Positions 36,701 through 48,500 of a stretch of DNA of 64,000 nt are shown here, piece by piece. The notes beneath the pieces were generated by a model. The model ran no database searches. It worked only from the letters and a program-made list of their open reading frames with translations, and was not told the origin of the DNA. The stretch covers positions 434,001 to 498,000 of the forward strand of contig BDSL01000018.1 of the NCBI GenBank assembly GCA_003116995.1, written 5' to 3'. Source of the stretch: Yamagishiella unicocca. Its lineage: Eukaryota; Chlorophyta; Chlorophyceae; Chlamydomonadales; Volvocaceae. The first letter of the stretch is position 1, and every line of letters begins with the position of its first letter. A program made the translations under genes and the position numbers.

Positions 36701-39700
36701 GGCGCCGCCGAGAAGGCTGTCGTCATCTTCCGCAAGCACGACCAGAACGAGGACAACCACCTTAACAAGCAGGAGATGCTTGCCGCGCTCGAGGAGATGG
36801 GTGTGCTCAACGGCATCAAGGCCAAGCATATTGGTGAGGGGCCTCGTTGGGAGGCAGGCTGAGGGAACTAGAGAAGCGCGGCAGGATGTGCAAGATTGGG
36901 TGCGCACTTGGCGTGTCAGGAAAGGAACCCAGGCAGCACCCATTCCACTTCGGGAAAAGAACCTTTTTTCTGGATGAGGCAACATCCGCTAACGCCGCGC
37001 CCGTCCCGAACCATCCTGTTCATGGTGCCGTCAGGCCGCTTCCTGGATAGCGAGTTCAAGAAAGCTGATTGGGTGAGTCGGGCATTAGGGGCGCAGTTGG
37101 ACGCGTCGGGACTGAAATTGGGGGCCGCTTGGCACTGCAACTCCGCAACTCTTACTTGTTCGGGGTTACTACCCGGCAATGAGCGCCCGGTGGTCACTAA
37201 TTACCGCTGTTCCCTGCGATCCCCTGCAGGACAAGGACGGCCGCGTCAGCCTTCAGGACTTCATATCGTACTACGAGAAGATTGCGTACTACCAGACGCA
37301 GATGGCACGGGAGGGCCGCATCAAGTCCATGGTCAACCTTAACAAGCAGATGGTGCCACAAGGTGGGGCGTATTCCAAGGAGGAGTTCAAATTCACTAAC
37401 CAATCCTGCTGTCAGTTTAGCTGTCCTGACCGCCGTGCTTATTGTCGCTCCACGTCTTTGCTCCCTCGCTCTGTGTCCTGCATTTCTCTCCAGGCACCGA
37501 GCATAACGCGCACCTGAAGCGCGTCTTCAAGAACTACGCCAGGCTGGCCATTGGCCAGGGCCGCGTTTACGCGGATGGACTTCCGCAGATGAACAGCGCC
37601 CAGTTCCACCGCCTGTGCCAGGACGCCGGCTTCATGGAGCCAGAAGGTAAACGGGTGGCGAGCGCACAGGACTGGGGCATTTCCCGGATGCTGGCGCGAC
37701 GCCACGCTGTGTGACGACAGGGAGGCGATTAAGTGATCGTAACCCGTAATCAATTGCATGCTTGCGGATATGTACTGGAACTCACTCTCGCGCTCCCTTT
37801 CTCCTCTCCAGGCCGCCTGAGCACAACCGCAGTTGATGTCATTTTTACCCGCTACCGTGCGGCAAATAGCCGCCGCATGGCCTTCAAGGACTTCATTGCC
37901 GCGCTAGCAGCCGTCGCGTACGAGATGGGCTTCCAGTTCGATGACATAATGGAAGTCCTGGGCGCCCGCAATCACCAGCCGCTGGCGCCCACAGAAGTCG
38001 TGGTAAGATGCTTCGTCTGGCAAAGGGATTGGGCAGGATAAAGAAACCAGGAATCTGAAAAGGAGATGGCGCTGAGATGGGAAACTTACTATTAAAACGG
38101 TTTGGGGGGGACCAAAGTAAACACCAAACGCCTCGTCGGATTCACAGCACCGCGTCAAAGGTATTCGCCCGCATTGCGCATGCGCACGCGTAATACACAG
38201 AAAACCGACCCGTCCCGCCCCGCTGCGCCCTCCGTTCGCTTTCCGCAGCGGGAAACCTTGAGCGAGCCTGGCGGCATCCAGTACGTACACCCTCAGGCCC
38301 AACAGCAGCAGCCAGCCGTCCACCTAAGCGGCGATCCCAGTTTTGATAAGCTCGGGGTGCCGCTGGCCACAGTGCACGAAGGGGCGGAGGGCAGGAAGGC
38401 GGCAGCGGTGAGCCATAGAAGTAGCGCCTAGAGTTAGTTTTCTAATGTCAACAGTATCAAGGCGAATATCGAGGCAAAAACGGTGTTTCCCTCCACAACT
38501 GTTCACTACCTAAAGCTGGCGAATCCTGTCCATTGCAATGCTAAAGGGGCGGGTTGCCATGTCGTCGCCACACCAACAACCCGCCCCCATTTCCTTACTC
38601 CTCCCACCAGGCCAAGGGCAAGGTTCCTAAGAAGGTATCCGGTCCTGGTACTCGGACCAGCATCAGCGCGGGCGGGCGCAGCTCGGGCACTGGTGGCGGG
38701 CGCGCCAACGGCCAAGGCACCTCCGTGAACAACAACCCCCTGTTCGACAGTCAAGATTACACTGCGCCTGGCGGAGCGGCGCCTTTCCAATCGTCCTTCA
38801 ACCTCAACGGCGCCCTGGGCACGCAGGGACAAAACACTCCGCGAGTCCGCGGCTCGCCAGGATACATGTCGCCGGGCCGCAACGCCCCTGGCGGCGCTCA
38901 CGCGGGGCCGCCGCCGCCGTCTGACTTGGCTATGCTGGAGGCGCGCATGCGGCTGGAGTTGGAGGCGGTGGCGCGGCAGCTGGAGGAGCGGGTTGAGCGT
39001 CAGATGATGGCGGCGCGCAGCATGGCTGGGGCTGCTCCGTCGACCGCTGGTGGCAGCAGCGGTGGTCTTCCCGCGTCGGCGGACGCGTTGCTGGGTGCCA
39101 AGCTGCGCCAGCTGGAGGGGCAGGTCAGTGGGCTGGTGTCGCGGCAGGATGAGGCCGACCGGGTTGGGATGCAGCTCTCGAGCCTACAGGAGATCCTGAA
39201 CAAGTTGGCAGAGGAAATGATGCGAATCAAGAATCGAGCGGACTCAGCGGCGTCGACCGCAGCATCAGCTGCAGCGGCGGCCTCTGCAGCAACAGCGGCC
39301 GCTGGCAGCAGCGGCGGCACCAACCCCGCCGTCGACGAGCGACTGGGCGGCATGGCGACGCAACTGGGCGGCCTGCAGGACGGTATGACAGCCGTGCGCC
39401 ATGAGCTGGGGTCGCTATTCTCCCGAGTGGATGCGCTGTCGGGGCAGGTGTCCACCTCGCGCAATGCGCAGCAGCAACAGGCCTCACAGCTTGAGCAGCT
39501 GCAGCAGCAACAGGCAGCACACATGGCGCAGCTGCAAAAGCTGGCCGCCCAAGTGGCTGCGCTGCCACAGGGCACGGCGGCCGGCGCTGGGGCTTCTGTG
39601 CCGATCGCACAGGCGGAGGCGCTTGAGAAGAAGCTGTTCAACCGGCTGTCCCGTTACGACGGCGCGCTGCTCCAGGTTGCGAAGCAGGTGGACGCCCTGG

Positions 39701-39816
39701 ACCAGAGGCTACGGGAGGAACAGGAGGGAAACATGAAGACCATTGAGATGTTGCTGGTAGCGGCAAACGGAGGGGCTGTACCTGGGGGATCCGCCGGTAA
39801 CGGAGGCACGTCTTAA
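33772..39816 (+). CDS. LRR - EF-hand - p25-alpha (TPPP) - coiled-coil protein (5' end missing)
   Basis: Thirteen exons with closed phases: 33772-33848, 34086-34218, 34535-34677, 35109-35378, 35485-35707, 36052-36422, 36656-36833, 37035-37072, 37230-37362, 37494-37646, 37812-38002, 38249-38407 and 38611-39816 (TAA); about 1,090 aa seen. Residues about 1-282 are RNI-type leucine-rich repeats ('LRLLDLSHNRIGDPGACAL', 'LQRLNLSLNPAL'). A Tyr/Gln/Ser linker follows. Two EF-hand loops sit at about 434-445 ('DQNEDNHLNKQE') and 476-487 ('DWDKDGRVSLQD', split by an intron). A p25-alpha domain spans about 526-615 ('FHRLCQDAGF', 'TTAVDVIFTRY', 'RRMAFKDFIAALAAVA'). The end is an Ala/Gln-rich coiled coil, about 810-1075. 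p25-alpha proteins bind and stabilise microtubules, and EF-hands bind calcium, so a calcium-responsive cytoskeletal or axonemal role is inferred. The combination was not recognised as any named protein. Confidence 0.88.
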
Positions 39817-40739
39817 TTTGTGCCGGCAAACAGCAGTGGCGGGTTAAGGCAGAACCGTTAAGTGTGCTGCCGTCGAGGATGCTGGGGATTGAATGGAGCA
39901 GAGGACCCCGTAGCAGCCTTGTGGCGACGCGACGGTGTCCGTACGGTGTGCGACTGTCGACTGAATGCTCGCGATAGAGGATTGATTTATGCATAAGCGA
40001 GAGAACGCCGATGAGGTCAGGAGATGTCGAGCGTCTGAAGCGCTCGATCAGGCGCTGCCGCCTCCTCACATGACTTGCTGCTGCTCACATGAGGTGGTGC
40101 ATGCGACCTTTCATACCACCTGTGAGCCGGCTGCCATGCCGCGAGGCACCATAACTACAGCCATCATTGTCCAGACTTGATTATGCACTGCGTGGACCAA
40201 CGACGAAAGGCGGGAAGCCAGATAGTCTGAGGCAGGCCCACATGACACGGCCTTGGTGAGGCACGGTCTGCTAGCCTAACTGAAATGACATTTACGGAAA
40301 GTCGAGGTGTCGTCTTCGTCACAGTGTTGGGCCTGCATGGCATTGTACGAGTTACCATGTGCGATTGTGCTGACACCGGACAAGTAGGTCCTGGGTGAGG
40401 GCATCGTCTTATAGGTTGTCTGCGGTTGTACAACGTAAGGTTGGCGTCACTTCCCCAGCTCGCCCAGTACATGACTGTAGTAGTAACAATTACAGTGGCG
40501 CTTACACGGGGGACTTGTTACCTGCCTGGGAGCGCTTTTGTTTGTTTCCCAACGACATTTGGATACAACGATGTACCCAACCGTATTGTAGGCTGTAAGC
40601 AGTCTAGCAACACATGCTCAGTGTCTTTACAGGGCCCCACGACAGCATCTTCGGGACATCTGCAGAAGGCGTGTCAAACCCCAATGCCCAACAGCTAACC
40701 CGGAAGCCCACGACGAGCTTACGTGCCTGCAATGCACAC

Positions 40740-40800
40740 GTTACAGTGGGCGACAGACCAAAAGGCAGAACCATCGGGCACATCGCCTGACACTGAAGGA
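40740..40800 (-). repeat. LINE-type 3' tail
   Basis: Minus-orientation copy of the repeat family ('CAGACCAAAAGGCAGAACC', then 'ATCGGGCACATCGCCTGACA'), with a decayed end (GTTACA only). Confidence 0.75.
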
Positions 40801-41933
40801 GGCAAAAGCGACAGAAACCCAACCGCACTGTAGGTGCAAACTGTTACGGTGGTGCTGCTTACACTGGGACTGCCTAGGAGCGCATTTGTTTCCGGACGTA
40901 AGGACAAGGGCTGCAGCGCACCGATAGCCGCCAGGCCAGTACGCACGCGCCCACCACATGCACGTAGCAACCTCCGAAAGAGCGAGGAAATCTACACCCG
41001 GTCTGACTACATACCCGACTTTCCTTCCTGCCCAGGTTCAAGTATCCTAGGCCCCTGCTTATCTTGCGCCTACCGGTAGCTGTACACTCGAGTAGAGCAT
41101 TGCCTGCCAAACCGATACACCAACTGTTTGAGACATCTTTTCTGAGCCGCAGAAGGAAGGCATAGACCCGGCGCACCGTTACATTGAGAAAACCGGTCGT
41201 TTGGCTTTAGAAGTTGTACGATATTGGCTGGCAACGAATAGTGGCAAATTATACAACTGGCAGCAGACAATGTCGTTGCATCCCCCGACGTGCAAACGAA
41301 GGCGGTAAATTGCGGATAGGCAATATGATTGTAGATACCGCTGACAAGGGTAACTGGCTACCTGGCCCCAAAGCGAGTGCCGTCGCGCCCCTCTCGAATA
41401 AAACTGATGTACAGCCGCGGAATGTGCGCACCGGAAATCCGGAAATGGGCACGACAGCAGTCACCTGCCAAATTTTCTCACACTACACCCACCATCGGCA
41501 GGACCTTCCTGGGCAAGCAGAAAGACAACCGAAAATCCACGTTGTGACACCACATTGTCGGCACCCGCAGAGGAAACTGAATGAGCACCCTCAGTCTGAA
41601 CTGCGACAGCACTACTAGCGACGTGCACAGCAGCGCTACCCGGAAGCCAGTTTCCCAACCCGTGGGGAATTTAACCCACGCTAACGCATCATGCACGGCG
41701 GGCCCCCCTCACCACATCACCACTTGTACTAAAACACCAGACGCAGCAGCAGTGCGTCACTGCACAACACGGTGGCCTTGGGATGAGGCACACACTTCGA
41801 TTGGTACAGATATGGTACAACAATTGTAGGGCAACGTAAAACGTGTTGCTTCCTCGCCATCGGGTCATATGCATACAGGGTCAGACCGCCTGGGTACCAG
41901 GACGGCCCACTGTGAAAGAGCCTCGCGTGCTGG

Positions 41934-41965
41934 CGAGCCCTCTCGCTAGCCTTCGAGAGGGCTCG
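41934..41965. repeat. Perfect 12-bp inverted repeat (hairpin)
   Basis: CGAGCCCTCTCG and CGAGAGGGCTCG flank an 8-nt loop and are followed by TTTGT. The arms match perfectly. It sits in the convergent spacer and could fold as RNA on either strand; its function is unknown. Confidence 0.85.
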
Positions 41966-42546
41966 TTTGTAATCTGGCCAAAGATTCGTCGCTGCTGCAA
42001 CTTCTAGCGCGCAAAACTGCGCCTCACAAGCACGCAACATCAGTAAAGAAAAGGTACAACCCAGGCGCTGCAGACGCAGGATTCTGTGGTATACAAAGCC
42101 GGTTACCGAGTTCGGATGAGCCAATCCATACCCCCCCGGGAGCTTGCAGCACCCGTTGCCCAACCCGGGCAGGTGCATCCGCCTCCGCACCTATACCTCC
42201 CAGGAGGGGCTTCGCCTCGGGAAAGGCGTCCTAAGCCATCGGCGTTCTTCCTTCCCAACAAACGGCTTAGCCCGCCAAAAGCCATTTCGACAATTGCGCG
42301 CAAACAGCCACGGCGCTTGAACACATGTATAGCGTCTGGCCCAACCTCGGCCTACATTCAGAAAAGCTCAAACAATCCCGACTGCTCCACCGCCTCGTGA
42401 CCCCCTCCACGGCTCCTCCCACTTGAACAACTGAAATCGACCAAAAGCCACCCAGCATATCCAGGGTTAGCAACACAAATGATTACCGGTACACTGCATG
42501 TGGCGCTTGCAGGCATAACCCACCCGCGTGCCGACCGTCCGCAACC

Positions 42547-45500
42547 TCACTGCCCGCTGCCGAAGGTGCCCGTCGCCCCCTCCATCGCCTCCAGGCTCTC
42601 GTCCCCCACCAGCTGCCAGCCCTCACTGGCGTCCGAGCGGGGGGTGTCGCTTCCTGCGGCAGGGCTGTCGGGCGCGACGAGGAACTCCCGACCGCCCTGT
42701 GCGGAGGAGCCCTCTCCCTCGTTGGTCAACGGGATCATGGTGAGCGGCTCTTCCACCTTCGCCGCCCTCGCGATCTGGCTGGATGACATCGCCTCTTGGA
42801 AGGCCCGGCAGTAGTCGAAGGGTGCGGCTGCGGTGGTGAGGCAGGGGAACGGAGGCGAGGCAGGGGAACGGAGGAGAGGCAGTGGAACGGAGGAGAGGCA
42901 GTGGAACGACGGGCGCGCTTTAGGGGGACGTACGAGGTCCAGGGCCGGGGGGCCACAGGAGGCACGCCAACACGTGGCAATGGAGCACTCATCAACCTCT
43001 GGCCACCCCCAAACTGGTCAAACCCTTCGCACCCTGCCCCCGCACCACCTCCTTCCCCACGCTGCCCCTGCCGGGGCACGAGCGGCTGCCGGACTCCCAA
43101 CAGCCCCCCCCTGGCGCCCCCTGAAACCTACCCGGGTACGTTGGCACGCACGCTGGAGAGCTCGACAGCACCGCCGAGCCGGTCGACGCACCGGCGTCGC
43201 CACCAGCGCTAGCCGCGGACTGAGGCGGCACCACGACCGCCTCCGTGCTGCTCTGCTGCTGTTGCTGCTCCTCCTGCTGCGCCAAAGGCTCCTGCTGCTG
43301 CGGCTCGGGCTGCTGCGGCTCGGGCTGCTGCGGCTCGGGCTGCTGCGGCTCCCTCGGCGGCACGGCCTCCAGGGCCGCCCCTGCGATGCGCTGCAGGGAG
43401 GGAACGTGCGGGTTCTCGTCGCTGTCGGCGTCCTCCGGTGTAACCCACACGGCTGCGGCGTCAGGGCTGGCAGGCTCCGCCGCAGCGGCCGCGAACGCAG
43501 CGGCGCCGGCGCTGCTGGCGGGCTCGTGCGCCGCCTCGACCGGCGTCTCCTCATCTTCTTCCTCAGCAGGCGTTTCCTCAACCTCCTCGCCTACATCGTC
43601 AATATCGGGCGTGGTGGACCAGCTTGTTGCCGGGGGAGTGGTTCCAGTAGCTCCAGCAGCAGCGGCGCCAGAGGCCTCTCCGCAAGCCACGACCGGCGCT
43701 GTGGCCACTTCATCGGCGCGGTGCGCATCAACCACATCAGCCGCATCGCCCTCCGGCAGCTGCTCCTCCTCCTCCTGCTTCTCCTCCTGCTCCTCTTCCT
43801 CCTCCTGCTCCTCCTTTTGCTCCTCCTCCTCCTGCTCCTCACCAACATCCGGCACCGCTCCATCCTGCGGCTGCTCCTCTTCCTCCTCCCGCGCCTCCAC
43901 CTGCTCCTGCTCCTTCGACTGCTCGCCGTACTCTTGGCCGTAATCGGAGTCGTCATCGTCGTACACCTCGACCTCATCCATGAGGCCCGCTGCGCCGCCC
44001 GGCACCGCCGCCTCCGCGTCCCGCTGCGCCGCCTCCGCCCGCGCCACCAGCTCGTCCAGGCGGCCCAGGTAGCTCTCCACGGAGGCCAGGGCGGAGCTGC
44101 GGCACTCGGCGCCACGGCTGCTGGCGGCAAGCGCGGCGGACATGACGCTCAGGTACCTGCGGGCGGGCGGTTGAATGGCGGTTGGGGCGGCGGTTGGGCA
44201 GCGGTCATGTGGCAGTTGGTACTCGGCAGGCAGCCACTGGGGCATTCCAAGGCTTTCCTCCCAGGATACGCAAGGCCGCACCCACGTTGGGCTGCTGGGG
44301 TGGTACCGTAATCTTCTCCCGCCCACCCCCTTCACAACCCCAATCTCCGTAGTGTAAGCCACCCGCACCGCCGCTCGGGGCCTTATTGCCGCCAACACAA
44401 CCACCTCCCGCCGCGCCGCACCTGTCGCCGTACTCCTGGATCCGGTTCTTGGCCGCCGCCAGCTGGTGCTCCACCATCGCCCCCACGTACGACGCCAGTG
44501 CTCGCTCACTGGCGCTCACCGCACCGTCCACCAGACCTGCCGTCGCACAGGTGCACAGGCGTCGTCGTACATGTGCACAGGCGTCGCCGTACATATGCAC
44601 AGGCGTCGTCATACATGTGCAAGGCGTCGTCATACATGTCCACAGGCGTCGTCGTACATGTGCACAGGTTCATACCAGAGGACGTCGAGAGGCCGCTGAG
44701 CGAGTGATCGGCCCAAGTCGCCCTCGGACCCCTAGGCCAGATTCCGCGAGCCCCACCCGAGCTATCCAGGCGCGCGCGCTGCAGCTCCCGCCCTGGAGCG
44801 CCTCGTCGCCTTCAGGAATGCCTTCCTCTGTCTCCCCACCTGCGCTCTGGGTCACACAGCCCCACTGCCTCCCCCCCCGCGCTCACCGATGAAGTGGTTT
44901 GCAATCTCGTCGGGCTTGAGCGAGTAGACGGTGGCGGTGTAGGTCTCCACCACGGTGCGCGTGCGCGGCACGTCCACCCAGTAGCCGCCCCAGCGGCACA
45001 GCGACGGAGGGCCCTGCGGCTGCCGCAGCACCCGCTCCGTGGTGGTGCGGGTGCCCACTCGGATGTGCTTCTCGGTGCTCTCACGGATGCCTGCAGCAGC
45101 GGCATCAGCAGCAGCAGCGACATCAGCATTTCAGCAATACCAGCCATGTCAGCACTAGCATACCAGGCGCAGCATCAGCAGCAGCAGGTGGAGTAAGGGA
45201 CGACAGGAGCTGATATCGTCGCGGAAAGGACGACATGCGCTGATGCCCCCCATAGGGCTGACACTCTCGCTCGCCTCCCCCAGGCCTCGGGGCCGCCAAC
45301 GGATGCGCAATACCTACACCCCAGCCAGGCAGCCAGCGCGCGAGATATCGCCCCTCCCGAACACACTGTCCCACTGTCCCATGCGCCGCCAGCCATTCCC
45401 CAGTCCCACCACCCACCCTTCTCAATCAGCTCCTGTACGTCGGAGTGCAGCTGCTCCGCCGAGGGCGGCCGCAGCCTGATGTCCGCCGCCGCCAGCTGCA

Positions 45501-48500
45501 CCCCCAGGGCCTCACTGACGGCGCCCTCCACCCTCCGGCTCAGAGCCGCCAGGTGGCCGTTGAGCGCCGACAGCAGCTCCGAGTGGCGCGAGGCGGCGCA
45601 GGCCTCCAGCACGCCCCAGAAGTCGTACACCTCGGAGTGGATCTGGATCGTACATCGGACACGGGGTGGAAGGGGAGGGTGTGAAAGGGTGCCGCGGGAA
45701 GATCGTGATGATGACGACGATGGTGATGACGTCACGGGACGGCGTAACGGACGCGTCGGGCGGAAGCCGCACCTGGCCTTTCCCCCACATCAGTGCCCGA
45801 CACAGAGGAGCAAAGACGTGGCGTACCTAGCTTGGTATACCCCCCCCCTTCCCTTTTTCTATTTCTTTTCTTTTACACAGCTCCGACAGGCCGTCTCCAC
45901 AGGTTTGCCGGTAGTCAGTTCCAGTGCTCCAGCATGCGCCCACAAATTTGGTGTCCGACGACCATGCGCCAACTATCCTGTCCCGTTGTGTAAACCGGTT
46001 TTTATATTTTATACACCCCCCCTTTCCCACGCGTGGCCGGCCCTCGCGACCGCTGACCACACCTGCTTCCCGCCACCACTACTACAGTCACAACCCACGG
46101 GTCCCTCCCTCATACCCTCCTACACTCCACGTGCCGCCGTCGCCTTCAGAACATGCCACCTTGAACCTCCACGCCTCGTTCCCGCCCTCCCTCTCCCGCC
46201 CTCCCGCTCCCTCCCCCTGCCTCCCCCCGTCAACGGGTTTTATGCCGGCCCCCCTCCTCCGCTCTCACCTGCCCCATGAGGTCGTCATGCAGGTCCAGCA
46301 GCAGCGACTGCAGCTCCTCCCGGCTTCGGCTGCGGGCCTCCGAAACCAGGCTGGGCCCGGCGCCCGGACTGCCCGGCTGGTGCGATTGCGGCGGCAGGGT
46401 GCTGCTGGTGGCTGTGAACATGGAGAGGAACTTCTCACGCACCTGGTACCAGCGCCTGGTGGCGGAGGAGGGGCCGGAGGAGGGGCCGGAGGAGGGCGGC
46501 GGCGGCGCGCGCGCGTCTGTGTCCAGTGTCTGTACGATTTGCGTGAAGAGGCGCCGGCGCAGCGTGTTTAGGTGGGACTTGATCTGCGGAGGGGCGGGGG
46601 AGTGGGAGTGGGAGGGGGTGGTAGGGTTTTAGGATCGTGCGTTTCCGAGGTACGACATCGGCTAGCCTCGTCTGTGGCAGAAGACCAGAGAATACCGCAC
46701 CGGTAACATGCGCTCCCCCCTGACCGTACGGCACAGCGCACTTATGCAGAGCCCGACTCCCCCCTTTCCTCTCATTACCCCTCCCCGTTTCCTCTCATAC
46801 CCTCCCCCCCCGTTTCCTCACCTCCGCCACCACCTCTGCCCGCACCGCATCCGCCCTCGTCCGCACCGCCTCGAAGGCATCCGTGGCCTCCCCCAGCTCG
46901 ATCCGCAGCCCGTCCGCCTGCGCCTGCAGCGCCGACACGTTGCGGTGCAGGCAGCTGCGGCAGGCCGCAGCAACATTGTGGACCTGAGGCAGGGCGGGGC
47001 GGGGCCAGCGCAGCACAAGCGGCAGCACAAGCGGCAGCACAAGCATCGTGAGTCAGTCACGCGCATAATGCATAAGAGCAGGTGCAGGGGCGAGTGTACC
47101 GTCGTTGCAGGTGGAATGGCAGTTGGGAGTTGTGACACGCAGGAGCGGCGGCGCTGCAGCACAACAGCAGTAGCAATGCATTCCAAAACGAGAGCACCAA
47201 ACGTTTCCTAATCAGGTTTACGTTTCAGCGCCGACCCACGCATTTCCCCTCATACCCCCATACCCCCCCCTCATACCCTCCCCCCATACCTCATATCTCC
47301 CCTCATATTACCCCGCATACCTCATACCTCCCCTCATATTTCCCCTCATACCCTCCCCTCCCCTCCCCCCCCACCTGCGCCAGCAGCCGGGTGATGTCGT
47401 CCGCCGTGGCCAGCAGCTTCACGGAGCCGGCGTGTGCCGCCAGGAACGCCAGCACGCGGCCCTCCAGGTCCAGGATGCCGCTGCCCTCCAGCAGGCACCC
47501 GGCCGCAGCGCGGATCTGAAGGCGGCAATCGGAGAGAGGGTGGGGGGGAGGCGAGTAGACCCGGTAAGCATGACATAGTAAACGGAGGAGGGGGAGTCGC
47601 CGGGAGCCGGGTGGTGGTGGTGGTGGGGGGAGGTCGGCCTCAGGGGCGGGAGCCTAACCTATTGGGATGGCAATGCGAAGCGGCGGATGGAGGCACCCTG
47701 CCGGCACTGCAACGGCTGCTGATTGCCGCCCCTCTCTCACGCACCTGCCGCCTGAACCCGCAACCTGCCCGCCCTCGCCAGTCGTATTGAGCCATACTCC
47801 CTCGTTAGGGGCTTGCTGGTTGACGAACAGCACACTTCTATGACTCTATACACTATATGACTCTACACACTATATGACTCTATACATTATATGACTCTAT
47901 ACACTATATGATTGTATACACTACATGACCACCTGATTGAAACCATCCACACACCCCGCAGCCCGCTCGCCGCCCCTCCCTACCTGCTCGTTGGACGGCC
48001 CAGCAGCCACCCCTCGACCGGCCCCCGGTCCCATGCTCATGCCGCCACCGCCAAACGCCCCGAACGCCAGCCTCTGAAAGCGCTTCAGCACGTCCGGCGA
48101 CGCCCGGCCGCTGAGCACCAGCCGCGCCAGCAACGCGTTGCGCCCCGACAGCAGCAGCACCTGGTCGGGGTGGAGCCGGAAGGGCGCCGCGGCCGCCGCC
48201 GCTGCGGAGGAGCCGCCGCTACCTCGACTGCAGGTACTGGAGGGGCTGCCGGGCACGGCGGCGGCGCCGCCGTGGGCTGTTGGTGCTGCTGGCGTGGGTG
48301 GCGGTGGCGATGCGGCCCCCCCGCCCCCCAGCTGTCGTGTGACCAGGTCTGCAACGTAGATGCGCACCTCCTCCGGGTCCAGGCCCTCGGAGGTCTCGCT
48401 GGTATCCACCTGCGAGGGGGAGATGGAAGGATGCAGTGCCAGCGGGGGGCAGGAGGATTGGGAAGGGGCGAGGGAGGTTCGAGGGAAACCCGTGGAGGGG

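Larger units (their letters stand above)
39817..42546. other. Convergent spacer with repeats and a hairpin, no gene
   Basis: Lies between the ends of the LRR/p25-alpha gene (+) and the dynamin-like gene (-) and should hold both 3' untranslated regions. It contains a LINE-type tail at 40740-40800. It also has two related copies of a segment with 'GGGAGCGC...TTTGTTT' at about 40485-40550 and 40843-40893, and a strong hairpin at 41934-41965. Many short open frames show no protein family. Confidence 0.45.

Noticed and set aside
42833..44311. A 492-codon plus-strand frame rich in Leu and Arg
   Set aside because: It is antisense to the Glu/Gln-rich exon 11 of the dynamin-like gene; Leu runs are the reverse reading of CAG/GAG repeats.
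44551..44669. Possible CRISPR-like array
   Set aside because: The units are directly adjacent without unique spacers. It is an intronic minisatellite in a eukaryotic gene.
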